Positions 18,094 to 26,244 of a DNA stretch of 64,000 nucleotides are shown here, one piece after another; positions within the stretch are counted from its first letter, which is position 1; every line of letters begins with the position of its first letter. Made by a program: the position numbers and the translations under genes. The DNA is from Tropicibacter sp. Alg240-R139 (GTDB lineage Bacteria > Pseudomonadota > Alphaproteobacteria > Rhodobacterales > Rhodobacteraceae), in NCBI RefSeq assembly GCF_900537075.1, contig NZ_UNRA01000003.1:99081-163080 (forward strand). Direction: 5' to 3'. Below the pieces are notes generated by a model. The model saw nothing but the letters and a program-made list of their open reading frames with translations, ran no database searches and had not been told where the DNA came from.

Positions 18094-18570
18094 TCAACGG
18101 GCGTCTTTCAGCAAACGTTGCTTCTGCCGAGACCAATCGCGCTTGGCTTGGGTTTCGCGTTTGTCGTGGTTCTTCTTACCCTTGGCGATACCGATCTTGA
18201 TCTTGGCCATTCCACGGTGATTGAAATACATAACCAGCGGCACCAGCGTCATGCCCTTGCGCTGTGTTGCGTTCCACAAGACCGACAGCTCTTTACGAGA
18301 GATCAGCAGCTTGCGACGCCGCCGCTCTTCGTGCTTGAACATCTTCGCCTGCACATACGGCGCGATGTAAGAGTTCACCAACCACAGCTCGCCGTTTTCC
18401 ACGGCCGCATAGCTTTCGGCGATGTTCGTTCCACCGACGCGCAGCGATTTAACCTCGGACCCTTCGAGCATGATGCCGCATTCGAGATCGCTCTCGATGG
18501 CATAGTCGAAGCGCGCCCGCCGGTTCTCGGCAACCACCTTGTAATTCGGATCTGTCTTTTGCTTGGCCAT
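18094..18570 (-). CDS. smpB: SsrA-binding protein SmpB
   Basis: Partner of tmRNA in ribosome rescue. The start at 18570 ([23 protein letters not shown]) gives 158 residues, the family norm. Signatures include [20 protein letters not shown] and the basic C-terminal tail [16 protein letters not shown], which enters the empty mRNA channel. The tmRNA gene is not in the window. Confidence 0.97.
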   Translation of the reverse strand: MAKQKTDPNYKVVAENRRARFDYAIESDLECGIMLEGSEVKSLRVGGTNIAESYAAVENGELWLVNSYIAPYVQAKMFKHEERRRRKLLISRKELSVLWNATQRKGMTLVPLVMYFNHRGMAKIKIGIAKGKKNHDKRETQAKRDWSRQKQRLLKDAR

Positions 18571-18626
18571 GGGGGCCAGATTTAGGCGTGCACGCGTCCC
18601 GGCGCAAGCGGGACTTGCATCGAAAG

Positions 18627-18896
18627 TCAGCCAGAGCGACGCGTACGCAGGTTCTGAGCGATGCCCACGATGCTGATGACGATCCAAAACCCTTCCATCA
18701 ACATTGAGGCAAGGTTAAAGTTATGACTGAGCGAATAGGTCAACAGCAGCGCGCCCAGCAGGTTCACCACCGGAAACATCAGATCGTTCGAGTTCAGATA
18801 CCGCATCTGCGTCGCAAAATAGGCAAGTGCAATAATCAGCGTCCCGGTTATGCCGATGGCATCTGGCCAACTGAGACTGGAAAGAAATTCGGCCAT
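18627..18896 (-). CDS. Small membrane protein, CBU_0592-like family
   Basis: An 89-residue protein starting [18 protein letters not shown] at 18896, with three predicted hydrophobic helices (about 12-29, 41-57 and 66-82). The pattern DxxGxxGxxxxxxAYFxxQxxxLxxxxxxFxxxNxxGA matches the CBU_0592-like membrane family, whose function is unknown. An earlier in-frame ATG at 18959 adds a basic segment and is less likely. It lies between smpB and a LysR gene on the same strand. Confidence 0.75.
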   Translation of the reverse strand: MAEFLSSLSWPDAIGITGTLIIALAYFATQMRYLNSNDLMFPVVNLLGALLLTYSLSHNFNLASMLMEGFWIVISIVGIAQNLRTRRSG

Positions 18897-18971
18897 GAAC
18901 TGCGAACCTATCAAAATACGTTTGGCGCGCGCACTACCGGGCACCGGACCAACAGGCAAGGGATCGACGAT

Positions 18972-19868
18972 TCACGCCGCGTCTTTGGACAGGAAGTCCG
19001 CCAGCAGGTCAAACACCAACCGTATGCGGCGCGAGGTGTGCAGTTCGCGGTGGGTTGTCAGCCAAATCGGAAAGCGCACCGGTTCCAATACGCTCACCAC
19101 CCGTTCAACGCCGGGACAACGCCGCGCGACCTGATCCGCCATCAACGACAAGCCCAGCCCCTGTTCGACCATGGCCCAAGCCGCGCTGCCCGATGTCGAT
19201 CCCATGCGAAAGTTCTCGGGCGACAGCTGCACACCCTGTTCGCCAAAAAACTCGATCATCCGCGAAATGTCACCGAATGAGATAAAGTCGTGACGCGCCA
19301 GGTCCGCGACCGAGCTTGGTCGCCCACGTTCGGCCAGATACCTGGGAGCGGCGTACAGATGCGCAGTGGTTTCCGTGACCAGACGCGCAAAAAGCTCGGG
19401 TTGTTCAGGACGCACATGGCGGATTGCGATATCTGCCTCGCGCATCTGCAAGTCGCGCAAGTCATCAGCCGAAACCAGATCTACTTCAAGCTTGGGTGCC
19501 ACTTCGCGCAGACGCAGCAACGCCAATGGCATGATGTGGGTGCAAAAAACCTCGGACGCGGTGATCCGTATGGTGCCTTCGATGGACTGGGACTGACCGC
19601 TGGCCACCAGCGACAGGTGCATCGCCGCCTCGCGCATGGATTTGGCATGGGCCAGCATCTCACGCCCCGCTTCGGTCAGCGCAACCGATCGGCCTGACCG
19701 CTCAAAAAGAGTGACACCCAAAGATTGTTCCAGGGCCGCCACCTGACGCCCCAAAGTCGGCTGCGTTTGACGCAAGACCCGAGCCGCGGCGGAAAGAGAC
19801 CCCTCTTCCGCTGTCGCCAAAAAGGCCCGCACATGGGACCAGTCAAAGGAGACACCCTGCCAATTCAT
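18972..19868 (-). CDS. LysR-family transcriptional regulator
   Basis: A 298-residue LysR protein. The winged helix-turn-helix is in residues 8-67 (VRAFLATAEEGSLSAAARVL then TQPTLGRQVAALEQSLG), and the ligand-binding domain follows. It is divergent from the methyltransferase gene at 19954, with 85 nt between the starts; LysR proteins often control such a divergent neighbour. The inducer is unknown. Confidence 0.92.
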   Translation of the reverse strand: MNWQGVSFDWSHVRAFLATAEEGSLSAAARVLRQTQPTLGRQVAALEQSLGVTLFERSGRSVALTEAGREMLAHAKSMREAAMHLSLVASGQSQSIEGTIRITASEVFCTHIMPLALLRLREVAPKLEVDLVSADDLRDLQMREADIAIRHVRPEQPELFARLVTETTAHLYAAPRYLAERGRPSSVADLARHDFISFGDISRMIEFFGEQGVQLSPENFRMGSTSGSAAWAMVEQGLGLSLMADQVARRCPGVERVVSVLEPVRFPIWLTTHRELHTSRRIRLVFDLLADFLSKDAA

Positions 19869-19953
19869 GCGTTTGTGTATAGCAGGTGAACGGTTTTGGG
19901 CAATTCATCAATGGTTTCCGCATGAGTATTCATCACACAAAGGAGATCACATC

Positions 19954-20592
19954 ATGGCCCAAGCAACTGCATTCTGGGACGGCATTGCCGAACGCTATGC
20001 CAAATCCCCCATCAAAGACGTCCAAGCCTATGAATACACGCTAGAGCGCACCCGGTCCTACCTGAGCGCGGATGACAGCGTTCTAGAACTGGGCGCGGGC
20101 ACGGGCTCGACTGCGCTGCAATTGGCCCCCAGCGTGGCGCATTACGTGGCCAGTGACCTGTCCCCAAAGATGACCGAAATTGGCCGAGCCAAGGCCCGTG
20201 ACCAAGGAGTGACAAATGTGGAGTTCATTGCAGCGGATGTATCTGATACGCAGTTGGCGAGCGCGCCTTATGACACAGTGCTGGCCCTGAACCTGCTTCA
20301 TCTGCTACCCGATCTGAGCCAGGACTTGAAGCGCATCCATCAAATGATCAAACCGGGTGGGCTGTTCATCTCGAAATCCGTCTGCCTTAACGCCAAGGGC
20401 TTACCCCTGCGCCTGCGGATCATGAAACTGGCCATCCCGCTTATGCAGATGGTCGGCAAGGCACCCTATGTCCGCTCACTCACGACCGAAGACCTGGAAC
20501 ACGAGATTTCGGCAGCCGGGTTCGAGATCATCGAAACCGGCAATTACCCGGCTGTGCCCCCCAGCCGTTACTTGGTGGCACGGCGCGTCTGA
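19954..20592 (+). CDS. Class I SAM-dependent methyltransferase
   Basis: A 212-residue protein starting MAQATAFWDGIAERYAKSPI at 19954, preceded by AAAGGAG. The SAM-binding motif I is VLELGAGTGSTALQL, motif II follows around YVASDLSPKM, and motif IV is around DTVLALNLLHLL. The upstream in-frame ATG at 19867 overlaps the LysR start and is unlikely. The substrate is unknown. It is probably controlled by the divergent LysR protein (inference). Confidence 0.88.
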   Translation: MAQATAFWDGIAERYAKSPIKDVQAYEYTLERTRSYLSADDSVLELGAGTGSTALQLAPSVAHYVASDLSPKMTEIGRAKARDQGVTNVEFIAADVSDTQLASAPYDTVLALNLLHLLPDLSQDLKRIHQMIKPGGLFISKSVCLNAKGLPLRLRIMKLAIPLMQMVGKAPYVRSLTTEDLEHEISAAGFEIIETGNYPAVPPSRYLVARRV

Positions 20593-20607
20593 TCCCGGGG
20601 CCCGGTC

Positions 20608-21423
20608 TTACGACAGCTTGGCGTGCACCTCGTCTAAGTCGATCTGATCAATTGGCATCTTGTTGGCGGGATTTTCGAAATCGTATTTGAACAAATCGAA
20701 ATCGCGCTTGTAAATCTCGTACACCAGATGCATCGACAGATCGTCGAAATAATCCTCGACCGGGTGGGCGCGCTTGGGTCCGTGACCTTCGGATTCGTTG
20801 AACCGCGGGATTTGGCCAAGGTCGACTTTTACAGGGGTTTCGATGTGGTTCATCACGTCCTGCATGCCGTCGTTGAACTGTTCCGTCCAAAAGATGTTGT
20901 CATACCGCCCGCCGTTCGAAATGAACGTCGATACATGACCGGACATCGCCGACCAGTGAATGTCCGGGTCCATCGGCCGCCGCCAGCGGATGGTGTCACG
21001 AGCAAACAGCAGGAACCGCCGGAAACTTTGGATTTGGTCGAACTCCTGCTTGCCGTCGTCGCCGCCAACTTCGATCCCGTATTTGTAGATCAATGTTGGC
21101 ACCAGATTGCCACGATACCGCTTGCCGTTGCGCTGAATACCACAGATCTTGTCAAAGAACGATGACAGGATGCGCGTGTAGGGATTGCGTACGCAGGTGA
21201 ACGCATACGATTTGTGCGCCTGCACATTGCGGGTGATGGGGCCCTGGCTGTTATCCAGAGCCCATTTGTGCAACCCACCTTTGGCGTCGTGAATGTCGCC
21301 ATCAAAAAACTCGCCATGATCCGAGTAGTACATGATCTGACCAATGGTCGAGCAGGCGCATTTTGGCACCACTCGATACACAACACTTTCGCTTTCCGTC
21401 ATCCAGGTGCCTGGAAAACCCAT
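20608..21423 (-). CDS. Sulfotransferase family protein (sulfotransferase-2 type)
   Basis: A 271-residue protein whose N-terminus YRVVPKCACSTIGQIMYY is the 5'-phosphosulfate-binding loop of carbohydrate sulfotransferases (PKxxxST). A following CVRNPYTRILSSFFDK is the 3'-phosphate-binding region (RxPxxRxxSxxxxK). It should transfer sulfate from PAPS to a saccharide hydroxyl. It is head-to-head with a large GlcNAc-transferase-like gene, so both may act on a sulfated surface glycan. There is no signal peptide; cytoplasmic. Confidence 0.88.
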   Translation of the reverse strand: MGFPGTWMTESESVVYRVVPKCACSTIGQIMYYSDHGEFFDGDIHDAKGGLHKWALDNSQGPITRNVQAHKSYAFTCVRNPYTRILSSFFDKICGIQRNGKRYRGNLVPTLIYKYGIEVGGDDGKQEFDQIQSFRRFLLFARDTIRWRRPMDPDIHWSAMSGHVSTFISNGGRYDNIFWTEQFNDGMQDVMNHIETPVKVDLGQIPRFNESEGHGPKRAHPVEDYFDDLSMHLVYEIYKRDFDLFKYDFENPANKMPIDQIDLDEVHAKLS

Positions 21424-21569
21424 CTGCCTTGCCTCCGTACCCCGTTTCGCCCTAGCTTGTGCAACAGGCGTCTTTACCTCAAAAAACCAAATATACCCTG
21501 TTTATTCAATCACTCTTCACCTTTAACAGGGTAAACAAAGGGCAGAAACAAGGGCTCGTCGTTTCCAAT

Positions 21570-23147
21570 ATGGCAAAAATTGCCTACATCTTGCTGTGCC
21601 ACAAGGATCCGGATGCCATTATCATGCAGGCCGAGCGGCTCACTGCGGCCGGTGACTACATGTCTATCCATTTTGACGCCAGCGCCAAGTCAGAGCATTT
21701 TCGCAAGATTAGAACCGCCCTTGCCGAGAATCCAAATGTCACCTTTGCCCGCAAGCGAATCAAATGCGGCTGGGGGGAATGGTCGCTGGTTCAGGCCACG
21801 CTTTTTGCGATCGAAGCTGCAGTGGATGAATTCCCTCGTGCCACGCATTTCTACATGCTGTCCGGTGACTGCATGGCGATCAAGACCGCCGAATACGCCC
21901 ACCAGTTTCTGGACGACAATGACAGGGACTTTGTCGAAAGCTTTGACTACTTCGAAAGCGACTGGATCAAGACCGGCTGGAAAGAAGAGAGGCTGATCTA
22001 CCGCCATTGGTTCAACGAACGGACACAAAAGAAACGCTTCTATGCGATGTTCAATCTGCAGCAACGGCTGGGATGGACGCGCGAAATTCCTCACGACATC
22101 CAGATCATGATCGGCAGCCAATGGTGGTGCCTACGACGCCGCACAGTCGAATGGATCCTGGATTTTACCAAAACGCGGCGCGACGTTATGCGGTTCTTTG
22201 CGACCACCTGGATTCCGGATGAAACGTTCTTTCAGACTCTGGTACGTCATCTGATTCCCGAGGATGAAATCGATTCCCGCACACTGACTTTCCTGATGTT
22301 TTCTGATTATGGAATGCCAGTCACTTTCTACAACGATCACTACGACCTGCTGCTCAGTCAGGATTTTCTGTTCGCGCGCAAGATCAGCCCCGAGGCCAAA
22401 GAGCTCAAATCCCGACTGGGACGACTTTATGCAGCCTATGACGTGCAATTTCAGATCTCGAACGAGGGGCGCAGTCTGTTCAAGTTCCTGACCGGCAGGG
22501 GCCGGATCGGCCGTCGGTTTGGCATGCGGTTCTGGGAAACCGAAAGTTCGTTGGGACGCGAACGCGAGTTGATGATCGTTGTGAGCAAGAAATGGCACGT
22601 CGCCAAACGCCTGCTGGAACAGATCAGGCAGGTCACGAATGTGCCCACCATCGAATACCTGTTTAACGAAGAAGGCGCTCCGCTGCCCGATCTGGGCGGC
22701 ATTCAGGCAACGCTTGAAAAACGGACCCGTCACCGGCGCGCGCTGATGCGGATGCTGTTTGAATACTACGACACTGATCGGCTGGTCATCTGCATGGACC
22801 CCTCGAACCTGGACCTGATGCATGACTTCTTCTCGGATCGGTCTGTCACCCGAATGCTCGAAGTCGAATGCAAATTCACAGACGAGTACCTGATCGGACA
22901 CGCTCACCGTGTGGGCCTTGCAGGAGAACGCACTCCAAAGGCAACGCTGGAACGTCTGTTGCCCACGATTCGCAACGATCTGGCCTATGAGGGTGACCGC
23001 ATCCGGGATGCGGGCTTCGCGCGATATGTCCGAATACGCGAAGTAGCCCAACCCGAGGAAAACGCCGAAAAGCTGTCCGAGTTTCTGTCGATCTCCTGGG
23101 AACAGGGCCTGCGGTTGGCGCAGACCGAGCATTTGTTTGCAGACTAA
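21570..23147 (+). CDS. Beta-1,6-N-acetylglucosaminyltransferase-like protein (Branch domain plus DUF5928-type region)
   Basis: A 525-residue protein starting MAKIAYILLCHKDPDAIIMQ at 21570. The N-terminal half (about 1-290) is a core-2/I-branching (GT14-like) domain with FDASAKSE, the RIKCGWGEWSLVQATL region and THFYMLSGDCMAIK. The C-terminal half (about 310-525) matches the long extra region seen in Rhodobacterales homologues, of unknown function. The start is placed inside a 111-nt longer ORF because homology begins at MAKIAY. It faces the sulfotransferase gene and ends before a strong terminator. Confidence 0.85.
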   Translation: MAKIAYILLCHKDPDAIIMQAERLTAAGDYMSIHFDASAKSEHFRKIRTALAENPNVTFARKRIKCGWGEWSLVQATLFAIEAAVDEFPRATHFYMLSGDCMAIKTAEYAHQFLDDNDRDFVESFDYFESDWIKTGWKEERLIYRHWFNERTQKKRFYAMFNLQQRLGWTREIPHDIQIMIGSQWWCLRRRTVEWILDFTKTRRDVMRFFATTWIPDETFFQTLVRHLIPEDEIDSRTLTFLMFSDYGMPVTFYNDHYDLLLSQDFLFARKISPEAKELKSRLGRLYAAYDVQFQISNEGRSLFKFLTGRGRIGRRFGMRFWETESSLGRERELMIVVSKKWHVAKRLLEQIRQVTNVPTIEYLFNEEGAPLPDLGGIQATLEKRTRHRRALMRMLFEYYDTDRLVICMDPSNLDLMHDFFSDRSVTRMLEVECKFTDEYLIGHAHRVGLAGERTPKATLERLLPTIRNDLAYEGDRIRDAGFARYVRIREVAQPEENAEKLSEFLSISWEQGLRLAQTEHLFAD

Positions 23148-23252
23148 CCCAAGCGGTTATTTTAAAGTCAACACGCGTTTGTAATCCGAGATCAGCGGGG
23201 GTTTCGACGCTCTCAGCGAACTTGATTTTCAATCGCTTATCTTTCAGATCCT

Positions 23253-23284
23253 AAAAGAGCCGCGGTAAATCGCGGCTCTTTTAG
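23253..23284. terminator. Strong bidirectional terminator
   Basis: AAAAGAGCCGCG (23253-23264) and CGCGGCTCTTTT (23271-23282) form a perfect 12-bp stem with a 6-nt loop. An A run on one side and a T run on the other serve both the GlcNAc-transferase gene and the minus-strand cluster ending at 23294. Confidence 0.93.
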
Positions 23285-23293
23285 ATTAGTGTA

Positions 23294-23935
23294 TCAGGAT
23301 CTCCAACTGTCCAGCCATTTGCGGAACCGGCCCCGCTTTTCGTCGATGGCGTCGCCGGCGGCATACAGGCTGTCCTCGACGCTTTCGACCATGGGATCAA
23401 TCCGCGCCTGCCGGAACCGGCGCCAGCGGACGTAAAGCGCCCAACCGATGGCGGCCAGCAGGATCAGGAAGATGATATTGAACCACGGAATGATCCGCAC
23501 ATCCGGCCCATCCACACGCCAGATTTTGACCGCGTTGGGAAAGATCGACATGAACTCGTTCCGCCAGCCATAGTGGCGCACCACGGCCCATTTCGGGTCT
23601 GCCTCGGATGATTTCAGATCCGCGGCCTCCGCCTGCAGGTTAGATGACGTCACCTTGAAGTAGGGCGGCCAACTCCACCCCGTATCCTCGTTGCGGTAAA
23701 CCATCACCTTGCCATTGGCCTTGCGGGTCTGGATGAAGAACACATCACGGTTCGACGTGGTGGTATCGCTGCCCACATCCTGCGCCGCCCAGAACAGGCT
23801 GTTCTCGCCCGGATCGATCCGCTTTTCATAAGTGTCACTGACACGGACGATATCATGCTGCGGAAGGGTGTAGTGCAACACAGCCACCACTGTGCCCCAG
23901 AACAGGATGATGAACGCCCATTTGATGTAAGCCAT
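23294..23935 (-). CDS. DUF1523 family membrane protein
   Basis: A 213-residue protein with an N-terminal membrane helix (residues 5-24), an extracytoplasmic domain (about 25-148) containing VSDTYEKRIDPGENSLFW and NEDTGWSWPPYFKVTSSN, a second helix (about 149-167), and a basic cytoplasmic tail. The sequence matches DUF1523, whose function is unknown. It is the last gene of the minus-strand cluster running from 30687, 11 nt after the preceding ORF. Confidence 0.85.
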   Translation of the reverse strand: MAYIKWAFIILFWGTVVAVLHYTLPQHDIVRVSDTYEKRIDPGENSLFWAAQDVGSDTTTSNRDVFFIQTRKANGKVMVYRNEDTGWSWPPYFKVTSSNLQAEAADLKSSEADPKWAVVRHYGWRNEFMSIFPNAVKIWRVDGPDVRIIPWFNIIFLILLAAIGWALYVRWRRFRQARIDPMVESVEDSLYAAGDAIDEKRGRFRKWLDSWRS

Positions 23936-23946
23936 GGATCAGGCCC

Positions 23947-24213
23947 TCACATAAAGTTCGAATAATAAACTAGGAACGCGATGATCCCCAGCGGGACAAC
24001 ATACACGCCCAGGATCAGCTTGCGCCGGAACGAGCCGTCGTATTTCTTCAGCCCACGCTGAATAAACGCCTCGCGATCACCAGTCATGCCTTTCTTGTCC
24101 CAATGCGCTTCCAGCTTACCGCGCCGCACGCGTCGGGAATAGATCGACACGATCACATAGATCACCGTCAGGACGATCAAAAGCGGGATCATCAACCGCA
24201 ACATCACGATCAT
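23947..24213 (-). CDS. Small two-helix membrane protein of unknown function
   Basis: An 88-residue protein with hydrophobic segments at about 5-24 and 65-85, separated by a very basic loop (RRVRRGKLEAHWDKKG, then RGLKKYDGSFRRK). Both termini would lie on the same side of the membrane. It begins directly at the end of the DUF6638 gene and precedes the DUF1523 gene by 11 nt, so it is part of the cluster. I recognise no named family. Confidence 0.75.
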   Translation of the reverse strand: MIVMLRLMIPLLIVLTVIYVIVSIYSRRVRRGKLEAHWDKKGMTGDREAFIQRGLKKYDGSFRRKLILGVYVVPLGIIAFLVYYSNFM

Positions 24214-25551
24214 TTACGGCCTCCTTACTGCGCCCCAGGGTCCGACACGTTCGATCAGATCATCCACGCGCGTCTCGCCGTCCATATCCGGTTCGTGCCC
24301 AAACAGCGCCTCGCGCGCGCCTGCCTTGTCCACCTGATACTCCTGCGCAAGGAAATCAGCAACATAGGCCTTCTTTGCCTCGGGCCAGCCCGCATAGGTG
24401 CGATAGAACAGATCCTTGTGACAGATGAACAGCTGGCGCACGTCCAGCGGACACAGTTCCGCCAGCAGCATATTAACCAAATCGCGGTGCGGCGTGTCGG
24501 CCGCGCGCAGCGTGTAAAAATACGCCGGATGGTCCGAGCTGATGCGCGGCCACCTCCCGCCCGACTTGGCCCAAGACATCAACTGCGACAACGCGTGGTA
24601 CACTTCGGGCAACTGATCCACATGCCGCCGCGCCAGCCGCCGCATGTCGCTGCGCCCCAGCTCACTCAGGTCAATGCCAGCGTTGGCCGCCGTGTCGATG
24701 GTGATGAAATCCATCTTCTGCTGCAGGATAGCGGCAGCATCCACGCCACGCGCTTTGACGATGGGTTCAGCCAGATCGTTGTAATCCAGAAACTTGGCGA
24801 TCCGGTTCCGGTCGCTCAGGTTAAAGACGTATTTGATCGGCAGCTCTTCGTCGGGCTTTTCACCGCTCACAATCATCGCCGGATGGTCCAGATCGGTGAA
24901 CAGATACATGCCGCCAAAATGCGCCGTCCAGAACGCGCCCTGTTCAAACGTCCCCTGGCTCAGATGCACCGGGTTGCGGGTTACATCGCCGGTTTGTTTT
25001 GCCGCCCCGATCATGTCGGCGATCAGCACATCATCGAACCAGGCGTCCTCTTCCGTCTTGAACCGCTCGACCATATTTGCCAACTGCGTCGCGGTTTTCA
25101 GCGTCCCGCCCACGGTGTCCGCCTCAACCTCGACGCTTTTCAGATCAAACAAATCGCGCGGCGAGCGGATCTTGAAGACCGAGTTCACCAGTTCCCCCGC
25201 AACCGCATCCGTGGCCGTCAGGGCAAACAACTGGCTTTCGTTATCCTCGATGAACTGACGCAGAATATCGCGCGAGGTCGAGAATTTCACATTCAGCAGC
25301 GGCGCCCGCTTCTGCTCGGTCGTGAGCAGAATGAACTGCCGATTGACCCCATTGGGGTTTAGGTAGAGCGGATCGCCCAGCTCCTCCCCCACCTCCGGCG
25401 AAAACCCCGAGATATCGACATGAAAGTCACTCAGCTGCGTGGCCTTGCCACTCAGATGCCCAAGCGCACGGTTATAGCGTTCGATCAGGGCAGGGCTGGA
25501 GATATGGACCAGATTGCCAAACATCAGACCTTTTTGGATGAGGCGCTTCAT
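24214..25551 (-). CDS. DUF6638 family protein
   Basis: A 445-residue soluble protein starting MKRLIQKGLMFGNLVHISSP. It contains VDISGFSPEVGEELGDPLYLNPNG-type sequence, a long alpha/beta middle, and a C-terminal helical part (LAELCPLDVRQLFICHKDLFYRTYAGW) ending in a glycine-poor acidic tail. It matches the DUF6638 family, known to me only as a Rhodobacterales protein of unknown function. There is no signal peptide or membrane helix. Its start abuts the stop of the 184-residue gene upstream. Confidence 0.82.
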   Translation of the reverse strand: MKRLIQKGLMFGNLVHISSPALIERYNRALGHLSGKATQLSDFHVDISGFSPEVGEELGDPLYLNPNGVNRQFILLTTEQKRAPLLNVKFSTSRDILRQFIEDNESQLFALTATDAVAGELVNSVFKIRSPRDLFDLKSVEVEADTVGGTLKTATQLANMVERFKTEEDAWFDDVLIADMIGAAKQTGDVTRNPVHLSQGTFEQGAFWTAHFGGMYLFTDLDHPAMIVSGEKPDEELPIKYVFNLSDRNRIAKFLDYNDLAEPIVKARGVDAAAILQQKMDFITIDTAANAGIDLSELGRSDMRRLARRHVDQLPEVYHALSQLMSWAKSGGRWPRISSDHPAYFYTLRAADTPHRDLVNMLLAELCPLDVRQLFICHKDLFYRTYAGWPEAKKAYVADFLAQEYQVDKAGAREALFGHEPDMDGETRVDDLIERVGPWGAVRRP

Positions 25552-26106
25552 TTAACTGCCTCCTGACGTGGTTGAAGTTTGTGTTTTTGAGTGTTCAGTA
25601 TTTTCTAAGGCGTCTCGCATACTTGCCCATTCAATCTCCAAGATTGATTGAGATGCAATGACAAGAAAGCCAGTCCCACCAGATCTGACAACATCGACGT
25701 TTCCAATTCCTTGGAGACATTTGGTCAACCTGCCTCGTTCCGCTGATGCGGGAAACGATCCTACCAAAACACCTAACCTGCTGTAGGCATCATTGAACTC
25801 GATTACTTGATCAGCATTTCTCTCACCAACAAGACTCAGCGCAGCCAATTTGCCTACATCTTGGCGAAAGGCTTCTAGTCGATTGTATCGAATATCTACG
25901 AGCTTCATTTCCCGCTGTAGACTTCGCTCGATAAGTTGCGCGGATGCTAGCCTATTTAAAGAAGCTTTCTCGAAGGATTTTGTTACAAACCAAGCCAAAA
26001 ACGGTATTAAAACCACTGTAACAAGCTGTAAATGCGCATTTACCCAATCTTGGAAAATGCCTGCAAACTTGTTCATCCCGGCCAATAAATTCAATATGGT
26101 GTCCAT
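25552..26106 (-). CDS. Hypothetical membrane-anchored protein, compositional outlier
   Basis: A 184-residue protein with one hydrophobic helix (about residues 26-42, LQLVTVVLIPFLAWFVT) and then an amphipathic helical region, ending in Ser/Thr-rich TQTSTTSGGS. The DNA is clearly more AT-rich than the flanking genes and uses codons such as TTA, ATA and AAT that they avoid, suggesting recent acquisition or weak selection. A GC-rich double hairpin stands just upstream. I recognise no family. It lies between the AAA+ gene and the DUF6638 gene. Confidence 0.7.
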   Translation of the reverse strand: MDTILNLLAGMNKFAGIFQDWVNAHLQLVTVVLIPFLAWFVTKSFEKASLNRLASAQLIERSLQREMKLVDIRYNRLEAFRQDVGKLAALSLVGERNADQVIEFNDAYSRLGVLVGSFPASAERGRLTKCLQGIGNVDVVRSGGTGFLVIASQSILEIEWASMRDALENTEHSKTQTSTTSGGS

Positions 26107-26168
26107 TAGGAAATGTTCTCCAAAACTTGATCACATATTGCCCACTTCATCGCTTCAATCACTCCCCA

Positions 26169-26217
26169 AGCCCCCTCCCCATGGGGGGAGGGAGGGGGCT
26201 GCGCGGCAGAGCCGCGC
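26169..26217. repeat. Two adjacent GC-rich hairpins
   Basis: AGCCCCCTCC (26169-26178) pairs with GGAGGGGGCT (26191-26200). Immediately after, GCGCGGC (26201-26207) pairs with GCCGCGC (26211-26217). They lie between the AAA+ gene stop (26245) and the start of the AT-rich 184-residue gene. Possible roles are mRNA stabilisation, attenuation or a mobile palindrome. Confidence 0.75.
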
Positions 26218-26244
26218 TGGTCTGCGGACACATCTGTTGTGCGC

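Noticed and set aside
22131..23132. A 333-codon minus-strand ORF
   Set aside because: Antisense to the GlcNAc-transferase-like gene; no motif seen.
24103..25362. A 419-codon plus-strand ORF
   Set aside because: It lies antisense to the DUF6638 gene, has no family character, and is rich in Arg/His/Gln as expected for a shadow of a high-GC gene.
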